A DNA stretch of 5,381 nt from an uncultured Lachnospiraceae bacterium. Its GTDB lineage: Bacteria > Bacillota > Clostridia > Lachnospirales > Lachnospiraceae. The stretch lies in assembly GCA_947177105.1 (NCBI GenBank), contig CAMWTF010000200.1, forward strand, positions 1 to 5,381, read 5' to 3'. The position numbers were made by a program, and so were the translations under genes. The notes under the pieces were generated by a model. It was given only the letters and a program-made list of their open reading frames with translations, ran no database searches and was not told the DNA's origin. Shown here piece after piece: positions 5,341 to 5,381 of this stretch (its first letter is position 1; every line of letters starts with the position of its first letter).

Positions 5341-5381
5341 ACGAGACTAGGCATGATAGCGTATGACGTCTACTGCTTGAA

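Overview
The window looks like a chromosomal fragment from a gut-type Clostridia, most likely Lachnospiraceae. The reasons are the roughly even base composition, strong AGGAGG-type ribosome binding sites, a long (395 aa) Prs of the clostridial kind placed directly behind a DnaD/DnaC-type pair of replication genes, and two vitamin-type ECF S components. The taxonomic call is inference from gene content. I see no phage, transposase, CRISPR or RNA-gene signature. No stretch longer than 300 bases lacks a gene.

Layout. Bases 1-1177 are on the plus strand: the C-terminal end of a protein with a degenerate C39-like (papain-fold) domain whose catalytic residues look replaced, then a PaaI-type hotdog thioesterase. 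From 1222 to the right edge everything is on the minus strand. In transcription order (right to left) this is a DnaD-like fragment cut by the edge and apparently frameshifted, a DnaC/DnaI-like helicase-loader ATPase, an intergenic palindromic repeat, prs, bioY and queT. The thioesterase and queT genes converge at about 1178-1221.

Regulation is unusually readable. bioY has a near-consensus promoter (TTGACA, 17 nt, TATACT) whose -35 box is itself one arm of a BirA-type inverted repeat, so biotin repression is predicted. queT has its own promoter (TTGCCA, 17 nt, TACACT) and a leader with a compact hairpin, A-rich tail and CUA that fits a preQ1-I riboswitch running into the ribosome binding site. 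bioY and queT therefore appear to be two separately controlled S components that borrow an ECF energizing module encoded elsewhere. The DnaD-like and DnaC-like genes form a replication-initiation pair. prs, which makes PRPP for nucleotide synthesis, lies downstream of them.

The most unusual structure is the 3880-4033 gap between the DnaC-like gene and prs. It holds two direct copies of a 27-base core plus one inverted copy, giving three arms in which the middle arm can pair with either neighbour. A large hairpin ends about 13 nt before the prs ribosome binding site. Secondary points are a 12-base inverted repeat that brackets queT exactly, a long hairpin swallowing the bioY stop codon, and the probable frameshift in the DnaD-like gene.
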